A stretch of DNA of 64,000 nucleotides from Zavarzinella formosa DSM 19928. Lineage in GTDB: Bacteria; Planctomycetota; Planctomycetia; Gemmatales; Gemmataceae. Each line of letters starts with the position of its first letter. Positions within the stretch are counted from its first letter, which is position 1. Both the position numbers and the translations under genes were made by a program. This document shows positions 35,266-43,150 of the stretch, in pieces. The notes under the pieces were generated by a model. It did no database searches. It saw only the letters and a program-made list of their open reading frames with translations, and was not told where the DNA came from. The stretch is taken from NCBI RefSeq assembly GCF_000255705.1, contig NZ_JH636439.1, positions 1,290,335-1,354,334 of the forward strand, written 5' to 3'.

Positions 35266-35979
35266 TCATGAAGAGGGTAGGCCGACGATGATGTCGTACC
35301 CGGCGTGGGTGCCTGCCGCCACGCCGAAACCCCGCCACCAGAAAATCACCGCGAAAAACACACCGGCGAAAATGCGAAACAGAAACCGGGTTTGATCGAA
35401 CGAATCCGCGTTCGGGCCGACATGATGGGCCACGGAGAAAAGCACGGAAGATGCCAGGATGGCCATCGGCACGGCCGCTACCCACGGGATCAGCACAAAG
35501 TTCAGCAATCGGGCCAAACCCGCGCACAAAATCAGTCGGAAGATTGCTTCTTCATAAATCCCGGCGCCGATGTACGTCACGACATCGGCCGCTTTTTCCC
35601 GTGAAACTTCCAAGTTCATCGCAAAGCCATAATGGCCCAAGATCGAACTGAAATTACTGGCGATCACCCATAACACGCCGGCGAACATGACGCTTTCCAG
35701 CGCCATGCCAAAAACAACCGCCAGCACCTGTTCGGGGCGGTCTTTCCAACGCCACACGGTCCAGATCAGCAATAATCCAATAATCACGCCGGGGGCCACC
35801 AAGCGTGGATCAGCCCCCGCGTTGCCGAGGTAATGCCGCAGCCAGGTGTCCGCGCCATTACGAATCTTGTCCGGGTTTGGTCCGCCCAGCCAGATCACAC
35901 CGCACTCGTAGATCCCCAGCAGGGGAACGAGGAAGATGAGACAGGGCCACGGGTGGCGGGTCGCGGACAGGTAGTTCAT
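35266..35979 (-). CDS. CPBP-family intramembrane protease
   Basis: About 237 residues from the ATG at 35979 (MNYLSATRHPWPCLIF). Several hydrophobic helices are clear. The CPBP (Abi) active-site pattern is present in order: EExxxR as EEAIFR (Glu143, Glu144, Arg148), FxxxH as FSVAHH (Phe181, His185), and a third His in GTHAGYDI (His225). These match the glutamate/histidine set of type II CAAX-protease relatives. Bacterial members take part in self-immunity, prenyl-protein processing or surface-protein handling. It lies just downstream of the YTV wall-protein gene on the same strand, but a terminator separates them, so a link is only a guess. Confidence 0.85.
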   Translation of the reverse strand: MNYLSATRHPWPCLIFLVPLLGIYECGVIWLGGPNPDKIRNGADTWLRHYLGNAGADPRLVAPGVIIGLLLIWTVWRWKDRPEQVLAVVFGMALESVMFAGVLWVIASNFSSILGHYGFAMNLEVSREKAADVVTYIGAGIYEEAIFRLILCAGLARLLNFVLIPWVAAVPMAILASSVLFSVAHHVGPNADSFDQTRFLFRIFAGVFFAVIFWWRGFGVAAGTHAGYDIIVGLPSS

Positions 35980-36059
35980 TGTTTGGCCCGCAGGCGGCTC
36001 GGCGGGAGAGTGATTGATCTTCGCATGAAGATAATTCGTTGCCAAGAGGAAGAGATTTG

Positions 36060-36104
36060 AAAAACAAAAGGACCGCGTCTCCTTGCGAAGACACAGTCCT
36101 TTTG
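36060..36104 (-). terminator. Rho-independent terminator of the YTV gene
   Basis: On the minus strand CAAAAGGAC (36104-36096) pairs with GTCCTTTTG (36073-36065), with inner GTCTT-rich pairing; TTTTT follows. It ends the wall-protein transcript before the protease gene. Confidence 0.8.
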
Positions 36105-36123
36105 TCACGTCACTGATCGGGCA

Positions 36124-38223
36124 TTACTTGCAAGTGGTGCAACCCGTGCAAGTGTGGACTTCGCAGGCGAGCCGCTTCGAGAACAAGTTCTTGAAGAAGC
36201 CGCAGAACAAATCCTTCTTGGCCGGTTTGGCACAAGGATCACACACCGCCGGGGTGCAGGCGCTGCTGCTCGTCACCGGGGAGCAGGCCGGAGCGCTGCA
36301 AGCCGGGGCGGGGCAGGTGTTGCACGGCGTGCTGCAAGCCGGGGCGGCCGGAGTGTTGCACGCGGGTCCGCAAGCCGCCGGGCTGCCGGGGCCGGCCGAG
36401 TTGCAAGGACCATACGGGCTGCACGAGGCCGGAGCCGCCGGGGCACACGGGCACGGTTCGTACACGGTCACCCAGCGGGGCTTCTTGACGCACACTTCCA
36501 CTTCATTCGTCACGGGCACTTGCTTGCAAACGGTCGTCGGGACCATTTCGGTGGTGCAGTACGGAACCTTGTAGGAAACCGTGTAAGGCACCATCTTGGT
36601 CACGCACACCGGAACCGTCTTGCAGACCACTTCCGTGGTGGTCGTGCAGACCGTCGTCGGAACCTGCTTGACGCCCTCTTCCTTCACGAGCCGACAGGTG
36701 GTCACGGGGACCAGCTTTTCGACCGTGGTGGGAACCATTCGGGTCACCGTGTAGGGAACCTTCTTGGTGTGGGTTTCCGGCACGCAGCGGGTCACCGTGT
36801 ACGGCACCTGCCGAACGTGGGTTTCCGGGACCATCTTCGTAGTCGTGTAGTGCGTCTGCCGGGTGCAGACCCCGCCTTCCACGAACACTTTGCCAGCCCC
36901 TTCTTCGCCGCAGCCGTTGAGGCTGGAGGCGTTCGGGCAACCGCTGACGATGCCGTTCGGGCCGGGGGCCTGGCCACAGGAGTTCCCGTCGCAATAGCAA
37001 CCGCGAACGGTTCGCATCACGGTGTAGGGAACCTGCTTCTTCACGGTTTCGGACACATAACGGGTCACCGTCACCGGCACCTGTTGCGTGTGGGTTTCTT
37101 TGACCATCCGCGTCACCGTCATCGGGATCTGCCGGGTGGTCATGTGGGGAACCTTCTTGCAGATCGTGACCGGCACTTGTTCGCAAACGGTCTTGCGGAC
37201 ATACACCGTGCAGGGGATCTGCTCGCACACGGTGCGGTAGGTCTTCACCTGCCGGGTGCGGGTTTCACAAGGACCGCGTTGCAGGCACAACTTTGTGCCG
37301 GTTTGCTTCTGGGTCGTCTGGCAGGAGCAAGGGTCGAAGCAACACGTGTACTGCGGAATCCGAACAAACTGGAGATGACCCGGAACCGTGTACGTTTCAC
37401 AATGGTACTCGGGGATCGTCCGGCTGACGGTCTTGATCGTCGTCTGCGGTTCGCAATAGCTCCGCGTCCGGTTTTGCATCACGGTTTCGGTGCAGTCCGT
37501 GTAAGTCGTTTCGCACACGCTCCGCATCACCGTTTCGCAGACCGGCCGACAGGTCGTGTGGCAGACGGTCTTGTAATGCGTTTCACACACCGGCTTGCAC
37601 AGCGTCTGGCTGCACTCGCGGTAGTGGGTTTCGCAAACCGTCTTGCACACCTGATAGGTGTCGGTCTTGCAGTGGGTTTCGCAAACCGGCTTGCACGTGG
37701 TGTAGGTGCATTCCTTGTATTGCGTCTCTTGGACTTGCTTGTACACGGTGTACGAGCAATCCTTGTAATGCGTTTCGCACACGGGATGACACACGGTTTC
37801 CGTCACCTTTTTCATGCAGGTTTCCTGCACGGGGCGGAAGTTCGTGTAAGGCACATCCTTCATCACGGTCTGGTAGCAGGGACGGGTGACCGTTTCCTGA
37901 ACCGTTTTGTACTGCGTCTCCTGGACGGGCTTGAAACACGTCTTGATCTCGTCGCGGTAGGCGGTCTTGGTGACCGGCTGCATGACGGTTTCGCTGACGG
38001 TCTGATAGCAGACATGGAACCGTTTTTCCAGCACCGTGTCGTACACCATCTTGTACGTGGGCCGGACGTTCGTGTTGCACGCCGAGAAGCTCACCTGCGT
38101 GTCGCCACACGCACATGGAGCGCTTCCCGCCCCTCCCAGGCCCCCGAGCCCCGCGTTGGCGGTCGCCGCTCCGAAGAGGGCGAAAGCCGTCACCGCCAGG
38201 TGAGTGCCCAAGCGGATCCTCAT
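36124..38223 (-). CDS. Cysteine-rich YTV-repeat cell-wall protein
   Basis: 699 residues from the ATG at 38223, behind a strong GAGGAGG site; signal peptide MRIRLGTHLAVTAFALFGAATANA. The mature chain is built of dozens of short repeats of the form (V/T)xxT-x-C/V-x-P-V-x-E-T, e.g. KPVCETHYK, KQVPYTVMRTV, VPYTVTRMVPET, the YTV pattern of planctomycete wall proteins. Cysteines are abundant and regularly spaced in the first half. The C-terminus has a Pro/Ala/Cys-rich stretch and ends CEVHTCTGCTTCK. YTV proteins are known in planctomycetes with proteinaceous, disulfide-linked walls, so a structural envelope role is likely. The opposite strand is open across almost the whole gene, but that is a codon-bias shadow. 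Confidence 0.93.
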   Translation of the reverse strand: MRIRLGTHLAVTAFALFGAATANAGLGGLGGAGSAPCACGDTQVSFSACNTNVRPTYKMVYDTVLEKRFHVCYQTVSETVMQPVTKTAYRDEIKTCFKPVQETQYKTVQETVTRPCYQTVMKDVPYTNFRPVQETCMKKVTETVCHPVCETHYKDCSYTVYKQVQETQYKECTYTTCKPVCETHCKTDTYQVCKTVCETHYRECSQTLCKPVCETHYKTVCHTTCRPVCETVMRSVCETTYTDCTETVMQNRTRSYCEPQTTIKTVSRTIPEYHCETYTVPGHLQFVRIPQYTCCFDPCSCQTTQKQTGTKLCLQRGPCETRTRQVKTYRTVCEQIPCTVYVRKTVCEQVPVTICKKVPHMTTRQIPMTVTRMVKETHTQQVPVTVTRYVSETVKKQVPYTVMRTVRGCYCDGNSCGQAPGPNGIVSGCPNASSLNGCGEEGAGKVFVEGGVCTRQTHYTTTKMVPETHVRQVPYTVTRCVPETHTKKVPYTVTRMVPTTVEKLVPVTTCRLVKEEGVKQVPTTVCTTTTEVVCKTVPVCVTKMVPYTVSYKVPYCTTEMVPTTVCKQVPVTNEVEVCVKKPRWVTVYEPCPCAPAAPASCSPYGPCNSAGPGSPAACGPACNTPAAPACSTPCNTCPAPACSAPACSPVTSSSACTPAVCDPCAKPAKKDLFCGFFKNLFSKRLACEVHTCTGCTTCK

Positions 38224-38277
38224 GATAATCGCCTCCTCACCGGCATCTTCGCCGGTCTGATTTTGGTGCTTCCCGGC

Positions 38278-38319
38278 CGACGAAACGCCGTCGTTTCGTC
38301 GCGGCCGTCCTAGCGGCCG
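38278..38319 (-). promoter_or_regulatory. Hairpin-rich 5' leader of the YTV gene
   Basis: Between 55 and 96 bases ahead of the start codon lie two hairpins: CGACGAAACG pairs perfectly with CGTTTCGTCG around CCGT (38278-38301), and two CGGCCG palindromes six bases apart (38302-38319). They lack T-runs, so they are not terminators. A stable leader on a high-level structural gene could protect the mRNA, but this is inference. Confidence 0.5.
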
Positions 38320-38758
38320 TCCCCCCATCGGCTCCGGGATCGCACGCTGATGAAAACGGGTTGATGCCCCCTTCCTTCAGGGGACGATCATCCGCACGAA
38401 GCGAAGTATCGGCGACCGGCGAACGCCGGGATCATGCCGGGCTTTCCCCGTCCACCGGTTCTTCCAAAATCCCCATCCCGTTCTGTGGCTCGTGCGAAAT
38501 GTGCCGGTCGTGCCGGGCCTGACGGACTGGATGCCCGATTTGAGATTTCGCTTGTCCCTGAGTGGACGGCTTTCTTCAATCCGGGTTAATAATGACCTTG
38601 ATTATCCAGTTGTGCCGGTTCCGCGGACTTCAGCGATTCCGGGGGATTCAACTTGACATGGCCCCGGAAAACTGCGACGGATGTAGGGATCCTATTTTGT
38701 CGAAACAGATGTCTTCTCCCAAAGATTTGTTTCGGTGTCTCAACGCGGATGGTGACCC
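38320..38758. other. Intergenic region between YTV and CxxC genes
   Basis: No coding frame here is convincing. It must carry the divergent promoters of the wall-protein gene (left) and the CxxC gene (right). A CCCC-TTCCTTCA-GGGG hairpin lies near 38367-38382. TTGACA at 38653 has no -10 box at proper spacing. Confidence 0.5.
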
Positions 38759-39055
38759 ATGATTCGATATTCGTGCGATATGTGCGGCAAGGATTTGACG
38801 AAGGTTCAGGAAGGACGATTCGTTCTGAAGATGGAATCCTGTGCGGTCATCCCCACGGAAGAACTGACGGACGAGGACATGGATGCCGATCACCTCGAAG
38901 AGATTGGCGAACTTCTGAGCCGGGGAGAAGAACTTCCCGAACCGATCCCGTCAGCCAGATCGTTTTCTTTTGATCTGTGCCATTTCTGTCATGCGAAGTT
39001 TTTGGCCAATCCGCTCAATGTGCAACTCCCGAAATTCGACTTCAGCGAAAACTGA
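38759..39055 (+). CDS. Small CxxC zinc-ribbon-like protein
   Basis: A 98-residue protein. CDMCGKDL near the start and CHFCHAKFL near the end form a CxxC...CxxC pair that fits a zinc ribbon. Between them lies an acidic stretch (TEELTDEDMDADHLEEIGELLSRG). No signal peptide and no enzyme motif are present. Similar small acidic zinc-ribbon proteins of unknown function occur in planctomycetes. It lies 17 bases ahead of the TIGR03000 gene and is probably co-transcribed with it. Confidence 0.75.
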   Translation: MIRYSCDMCGKDLTKVQEGRFVLKMESCAVIPTEELTDEDMDADHLEEIGELLSRGEELPEPIPSARSFSFDLCHFCHAKFLANPLNVQLPKFDFSEN

Positions 39056-39072
39056 CCCGATTGGAAAACACC

Positions 39073-39657
39073 ATGACGCGCTTCCTGAGTTTGGCGGTTC
39101 TTCTGATTCTGACGGCGGTGAGTCACGCCCAGTTTATGATCCGGCTTCATCCTCCTTCAGCCGCCCCGCGCCCGGCCGGGGTGATCCCGCCTCCGGCGGT
39201 CCCGATCTCCGGCCAGCCCTTTGGAAGAACTGTTCCAGCCGTGAATTCGGCTCCCTATCTGTCGTTTAACCCTTGGGGCTTTTACTCCGGGTATCCTGCC
39301 TTCTACCCAAGCTGGCAAGAACCGGATAATCCTGGGATGGTCATCAATAACTTTTACAACGTCCCGGCGCCGCCGCCGGTTGTCATGCCGCCCAAGCCCG
39401 CCCCGCTTCCGGTCGAGATGAAGGCCCAGTTGATCCTGAATGTGCCGCGCGGAGCCGAAGTGATTGTCTCTGGCAAAAAATTGGACAGCGCCATCCGACC
39501 ACTCGTTGTGTTTTCGCCCGATCTTAAACCCGGCGAGCGGTTTCTTTTTGATGTGAAAGTGACATGGAGGGAAGGGGACAAGTCGGAAGAACGCACCCGG
39601 CAACTTCAACTTGAAGCCGGAGACGAAAAGAGTTTGAGTTTCTTCCCCGGACGGTGA
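39073..39657 (+). CDS. TIGR03000-domain secreted protein
   Basis: About 194 residues from the ATG at 39073 (MTRFLSLAVLLILTAVSHA, signal peptide). A Pro/Tyr-rich region (PSAAPRPAGVIPPPAVP; PWGFYSGYPAFYPSW) leads to a C-terminal TIGR03000 domain: AQLILNVPRGAEVIVSGKKL, LKPGERFLFDVKVTWREGDK, EERTRQLQLEAGDEKSLSFF. TIGR03000 is restricted largely to planctomycetes and is of unknown function, usually on exported proteins. It ends 17 bases before the convergent OYE gene. Confidence 0.87.
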   Translation: MTRFLSLAVLLILTAVSHAQFMIRLHPPSAAPRPAGVIPPPAVPISGQPFGRTVPAVNSAPYLSFNPWGFYSGYPAFYPSWQEPDNPGMVINNFYNVPAPPPVVMPPKPAPLPVEMKAQLILNVPRGAEVIVSGKKLDSAIRPLVVFSPDLKPGERFLFDVKVTWREGDKSEERTRQLQLEAGDEKSLSFFPGR

Positions 39658-39673
39658 ACGTTCATGACTTTCA

Positions 39674-40771
39674 TCAATGGCCTTTCTTGGATGGATTGAC
39701 CACATAGTCGTAAGGTGGTGGCAACCGCAACGATTGTTCGGGTTGTAGCTGTTGGGCGGCATGCAACGGCCAATATGCATCCTGAAGCATTTTTGATGCA
39801 AGCAGAACGATGTCGGCTTGGCCTTGGCGAATGATGTCATCGGCCTGTCGGGCGTCGTTGATCATTCCCACCGTGGCCGTCGGTATGTTCGCTTGGGTGC
39901 GGATGGTCTGGGAGAGAGACACCTGCCAACCCGGCCCCACCGGGTAGCGAACGCCGGGCACACCAAACCCGGAACTGCAATCAATCAAATCCACGCCCTC
40001 GGTTTTCAGCCGTTTGGATAACTCCACTGATTCTTCAAGCGTCCAACCGCCGTCCACCCAATCTGTGGCGGACAACCGCACCGTCAGCGGCAGGGAATCA
40101 GGCCACACTTCTCTTACTGCTCGCGTCGTTTCGATCGCAAAGCGAATACGGTTCTCAAACGAACCGCCATACTCGTCCGTCCGTTTGTTCGCCAAAGGGG
40201 TGAGGAATGAATGGGCCAAATAGCCGTGGGCAAAGTGCAATTCCAACCATTTGAAACCGGCATTCAGCGAGCGGATGGCGGCCGCCGAGAAAGCTTTGGT
40301 GATCGCGGCGATTTCCGGTTTGGAAAGTTCATGAGGCGTGTGCGAACCGGGTCGAAAGGGCAGGGGGCTGGGAGCGACCGGTTGCCAGCCTCCTTGATTG
40401 AACGGCACGGCCACATCATGATCGTGTCGAATCCAAGGTTGTGCGGTGCTGGCCTTTCGACCCGCGTGGGCAATCTGGATTGCCGGGACGGCCCCTTGAT
40501 CGGCGACGAATCGAGCGATCCGTTCCCACGCCTCGGCATGGGCATCCGACCAAATGCCCGCGTCATGCGCGGTAATCCGGCCTTCGGGAACGACCGCCGA
40601 TGCTTCGGCGATCACCAAGGCCGCCCCGCCGACCGCGCGTGATCCCAGATGAACCAAGTGCCAGTCGGAGGGCATTCCGTCCTCGGACCAGTATTGGCAC
40701 ATCGGAGAAACTCCGATTCGGTTTCGGAGCGTGATGGTTTTCAGGGTGAGCGGATCAAACAGATGAGCCAT
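39674..40771 (-). CDS. Old-yellow-enzyme-family NADH:flavin oxidoreductase (YqjM-like)
   Basis: About 365 residues from the ATG at 40771 (MAHLFDPLTLKTITLRNRIG). The FMN-barrel start VSPMCQYWSEDGMPSDWH carries the Cys and Tyr positions characteristic of YqjM-type enzymes; HAGRKAS, the phosphate-binding FAHGYLAHSFLTPLANKRTDEYGG and VRLSATDW follow. These enzymes reduce activated C=C bonds with NAD(P)H. It lies downstream (leftward) of the xylonate dehydratase-like gene, 68 bases away on the same strand, so it may share a transcript. Confidence 0.93.
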   Translation of the reverse strand: MAHLFDPLTLKTITLRNRIGVSPMCQYWSEDGMPSDWHLVHLGSRAVGGAALVIAEASAVVPEGRITAHDAGIWSDAHAEAWERIARFVADQGAVPAIQIAHAGRKASTAQPWIRHDHDVAVPFNQGGWQPVAPSPLPFRPGSHTPHELSKPEIAAITKAFSAAAIRSLNAGFKWLELHFAHGYLAHSFLTPLANKRTDEYGGSFENRIRFAIETTRAVREVWPDSLPLTVRLSATDWVDGGWTLEESVELSKRLKTEGVDLIDCSSGFGVPGVRYPVGPGWQVSLSQTIRTQANIPTATVGMINDARQADDIIRQGQADIVLLASKMLQDAYWPLHAAQQLQPEQSLRLPPPYDYVVNPSKKGH

Positions 40772-40839
40772 CGGAAGCGATCTCAAAAGGGTGCTGATTG
40801 AATACCCCTTGATACCGAACTCAAGTCCTAATCCTTACA

Positions 40840-42819
40840 TCAATCGTTTGGAGGAACGATTGGTTTCAGTAAGGCGGCGGCGATGGCTTCTACATCGTAC
40901 ACGCAACCGCCCCACACCCCGCCGCTGGCGTTTTGCAACACGGCCCACAACTTGGTGTCATCCGGCAAGTTCGGATCGGGGGAGAGGTCCGGCCGGGGCA
41001 GACGTTTCGCCAATTCGGCCGTTCCCCATTCGACTCCTTTGGCTCCCGTGGCATCCCCGATGAGGTCAACGCTTCCATGCAATGTGCTTCGGTTAATCAC
41101 AATTTGAATCAGGTCTCCGTCGAGAATTTTGCCAACGGGACCGCCCGCGAGAGCCTCCGGCGAAACATGACCGATGCAAGCCCCTGTGGACACCCCGCTG
41201 AAACGGGCATCGGTCAGCACAGCCACTTGTTTGCCCCAGGAGAGATGCTTCAGGGCGCTGGTCACTTGATAGGTCTCTTCCATGCCAGACCCCATTGGCC
41301 CGCGGGCGCACAACACCAGCACATCTCCCGCCACCACCTTTTTGGTTCCCGATCCCTTGATGGCGGCGATGGCGTCTTTCTCCCGCACAAAAACCTTGGC
41401 CGGACCAGTCTTGCGGTAGACGCCATCGGCATCCACCACAGAGGCATCAATGGAGGTTGATTTGATGACCGATCCTTCCGGACACAAGTTTCCGCGAGGA
41501 AACGTCATGGAGGAAGTCAGTCCTTTGCTCTTCGCCCGCTCAAACGTCATAATGACGTTGTCAGGGTCCACGTGGTCCTTCTCGGCCAGCAAATCACGGA
41601 AGCGTTTTCGGCGGTCGCTCTTTTCCCACCATTCCAGATTCCGGCCCACCGTCTCGCCGCTCACAGTCAGGCAATTCAAGTCCAGCAGGCCCGCATCCCT
41701 CAAAATCCGCATGGTTTCCGGGACGCCGCCGGCCAGGAAAACTTGAATGGTCGGATGGCCGACCGGGCCGTTCGGCAACGCGTCAACGATACGGGGAACC
41801 CGCCGGTTGATGTCGGCCCATTCGTCCACATCGAATCGCCTCACCTTGGCGTGGAATGCCACCGCCGGCGTGTGGAGGAGCAGGTTGGTGCTGCCGCCGA
41901 ACGCCGCGTGAACGGTGACGGCGTTTCGGAACGCCCCTTCGGTCAGGATTTTCGTGTTGTTGATCTTCCGGTTCGACAGTTGAAGCAACGCCCGCGCGGA
42001 TCGACGAGCCATGTCCAGCCAGACAGGCTGGCCGCTTGGCGCGAGAGCCGAGTGTGGCAGGCTCATCCCGAGGGCTTCGCCAATGAGTTGCGACGTGGCG
42101 GCCGTGCCGAGGAACTGACACCCGCCCCCCGGCGACGCGCAGGAATGGCAGCCTTCTTCGGCCGCCTGTTCCAGCGTGATTTCACCGGCCGCATATCGGG
42201 CGCCGATAGTCTGGACCTTTCCGGTGTCCTCATGGGCCTCGGTGGCGAGCATGACCCCCCCCGGAACCAAGACCGTCGGATAATTGTGTTCTCCCGCGAG
42301 AGCCATCATCATTGCCGGAAGACCTTTGTCGCAGGTGGCCACTCCCAGCACACCGGAGCGGGTTGGCAGCGAGCGAATCAATCGCCGCAGCACCATCGCC
42401 GCGTCATTGCGGAACGGCAGGCTGTCGAACATGCCGGTGGTGCCTTGGGTGCGGCCGTCGCATGGGTCGGTCACGGCCCCGGCAAAGGGAAGCCCGCCGA
42501 GACGCTTCAACTCCTCGGCCGCTGCCTTCACCAACAGGCCGACTTCCCAATGACCCGAGTGATACCCGAGGGCGATTGGCTTGCCGTCTTCGCCCCGCAA
42601 ACCGCCGTGCGTCGAGAGAATCAGGTACTCCTTGCGGCCCAACAGTTCCGGTTGCAGGCCCATGCCGACATTTTGTGACCAACCAAAGAGATCGCCGCTC
42701 GGGGCGTGACGAAGCAGTTCATCCGTCAGCGGGAGTTTTCCCTCCGGCCCCCCCGTTTTCGTCGTCAGTGTGTATACGTCGGGGTCGTTCGATTCGACAA
42801 GCGAGAGAAAGGGGTTCAT
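40840..42819 (-). CDS. YjhG/YagF-family D-xylonate dehydratase (IlvD/EDD superfamily)
   Basis: About 659 residues from the ATG at 42819 ([18 protein letters not shown]). It aligns by eye along its whole length with the E. coli YjhG/YagF branch rather than with dihydroxy-acid dehydratase. Iron-sulfur/metal features include [27 protein letters not shown] and [19 protein letters not shown]; the catalytic end has [15 protein letters not shown] and [22 protein letters not shown]. YjhG/YagF dehydrate D-xylonate to 2-keto-3-deoxyxylonate. No xylose dehydrogenase or aldolase gene is adjacent, so the pathway is incomplete in the window and the real substrate may be another sugar acid. Confidence 0.92.
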   Translation of the reverse strand: MNPFLSLVESNDPDVYTLTTKTGGPEGKLPLTDELLRHAPSGDLFGWSQNVGMGLQPELLGRKEYLILSTHGGLRGEDGKPIALGYHSGHWEVGLLVKAAAEELKRLGGLPFAGAVTDPCDGRTQGTTGMFDSLPFRNDAAMVLRRLIRSLPTRSGVLGVATCDKGLPAMMMALAGEHNYPTVLVPGGVMLATEAHEDTGKVQTIGARYAAGEITLEQAAEEGCHSCASPGGGCQFLGTAATSQLIGEALGMSLPHSALAPSGQPVWLDMARRSARALLQLSNRKINNTKILTEGAFRNAVTVHAAFGGSTNLLLHTPAVAFHAKVRRFDVDEWADINRRVPRIVDALPNGPVGHPTIQVFLAGGVPETMRILRDAGLLDLNCLTVSGETVGRNLEWWEKSDRRKRFRDLLAEKDHVDPDNVIMTFERAKSKGLTSSMTFPRGNLCPEGSVIKSTSIDASVVDADGVYRKTGPAKVFVREKDAIAAIKGSGTKKVVAGDVLVLCARGPMGSGMEETYQVTSALKHLSWGKQVAVLTDARFSGVSTGACIGHVSPEALAGGPVGKILDGDLIQIVINRSTLHGSVDLIGDATGAKGVEWGTAELAKRLPRPDLSPDPNLPDDTKLWAVLQNASGGVWGGCVYDVEAIAAALLKPIVPPND

Positions 42820-43150
42820 GTTCACCAGATGTTCGCGGAATATTGAATCAAGAGAGATGTCTTATGCGCGGGGAACAAGTTGTGAAAGTTCGTTCGCCGA
42901 CAGGTTTGACGGCAACGGAAAATGTTATCCAAGTCACCCAATTGATTTGCGGTTGTTCCACGTTTCAAGAGCGGTTCTTTCGCGAGAGTCAATTTCATGA
43001 CCCTGCAAAACAATCCCGGCCATGAAAATTCATGCCGATTGTTTGCACATGACAGATGGCAGATTAGATTTATTAAAAGAATCACACTCGCCCGGTGACT
43101 TTATTGGGGAGTTCTTTGCCTGTGTCGGCGTTGAACCCGTTGCAATTCTC
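42820..43150. other. Divergent intergenic region before the hybrid kinase
   Basis: No separate gene is seen. An in-frame ATG at 43022 would extend the kinase by 43 residues, but the extra sequence lacks the look of a signal or domain, so 43151 is preferred. No strong promoter or terminator was found. Confidence 0.5.

Noticed and set aside
36154-38313. A 719-codon open frame on the plus strand across the YTV gene
   Set aside because: It is the reverse shadow of a repetitive gene with strong codon bias. The product is Arg/His/Ala-rich low complexity, and it has no signal or domain.
38653-38681. Sigma-70 promoter with TTGACA ahead of the CxxC gene
   Set aside because: No -10-like hexamer exists at 15-19 bases downstream.
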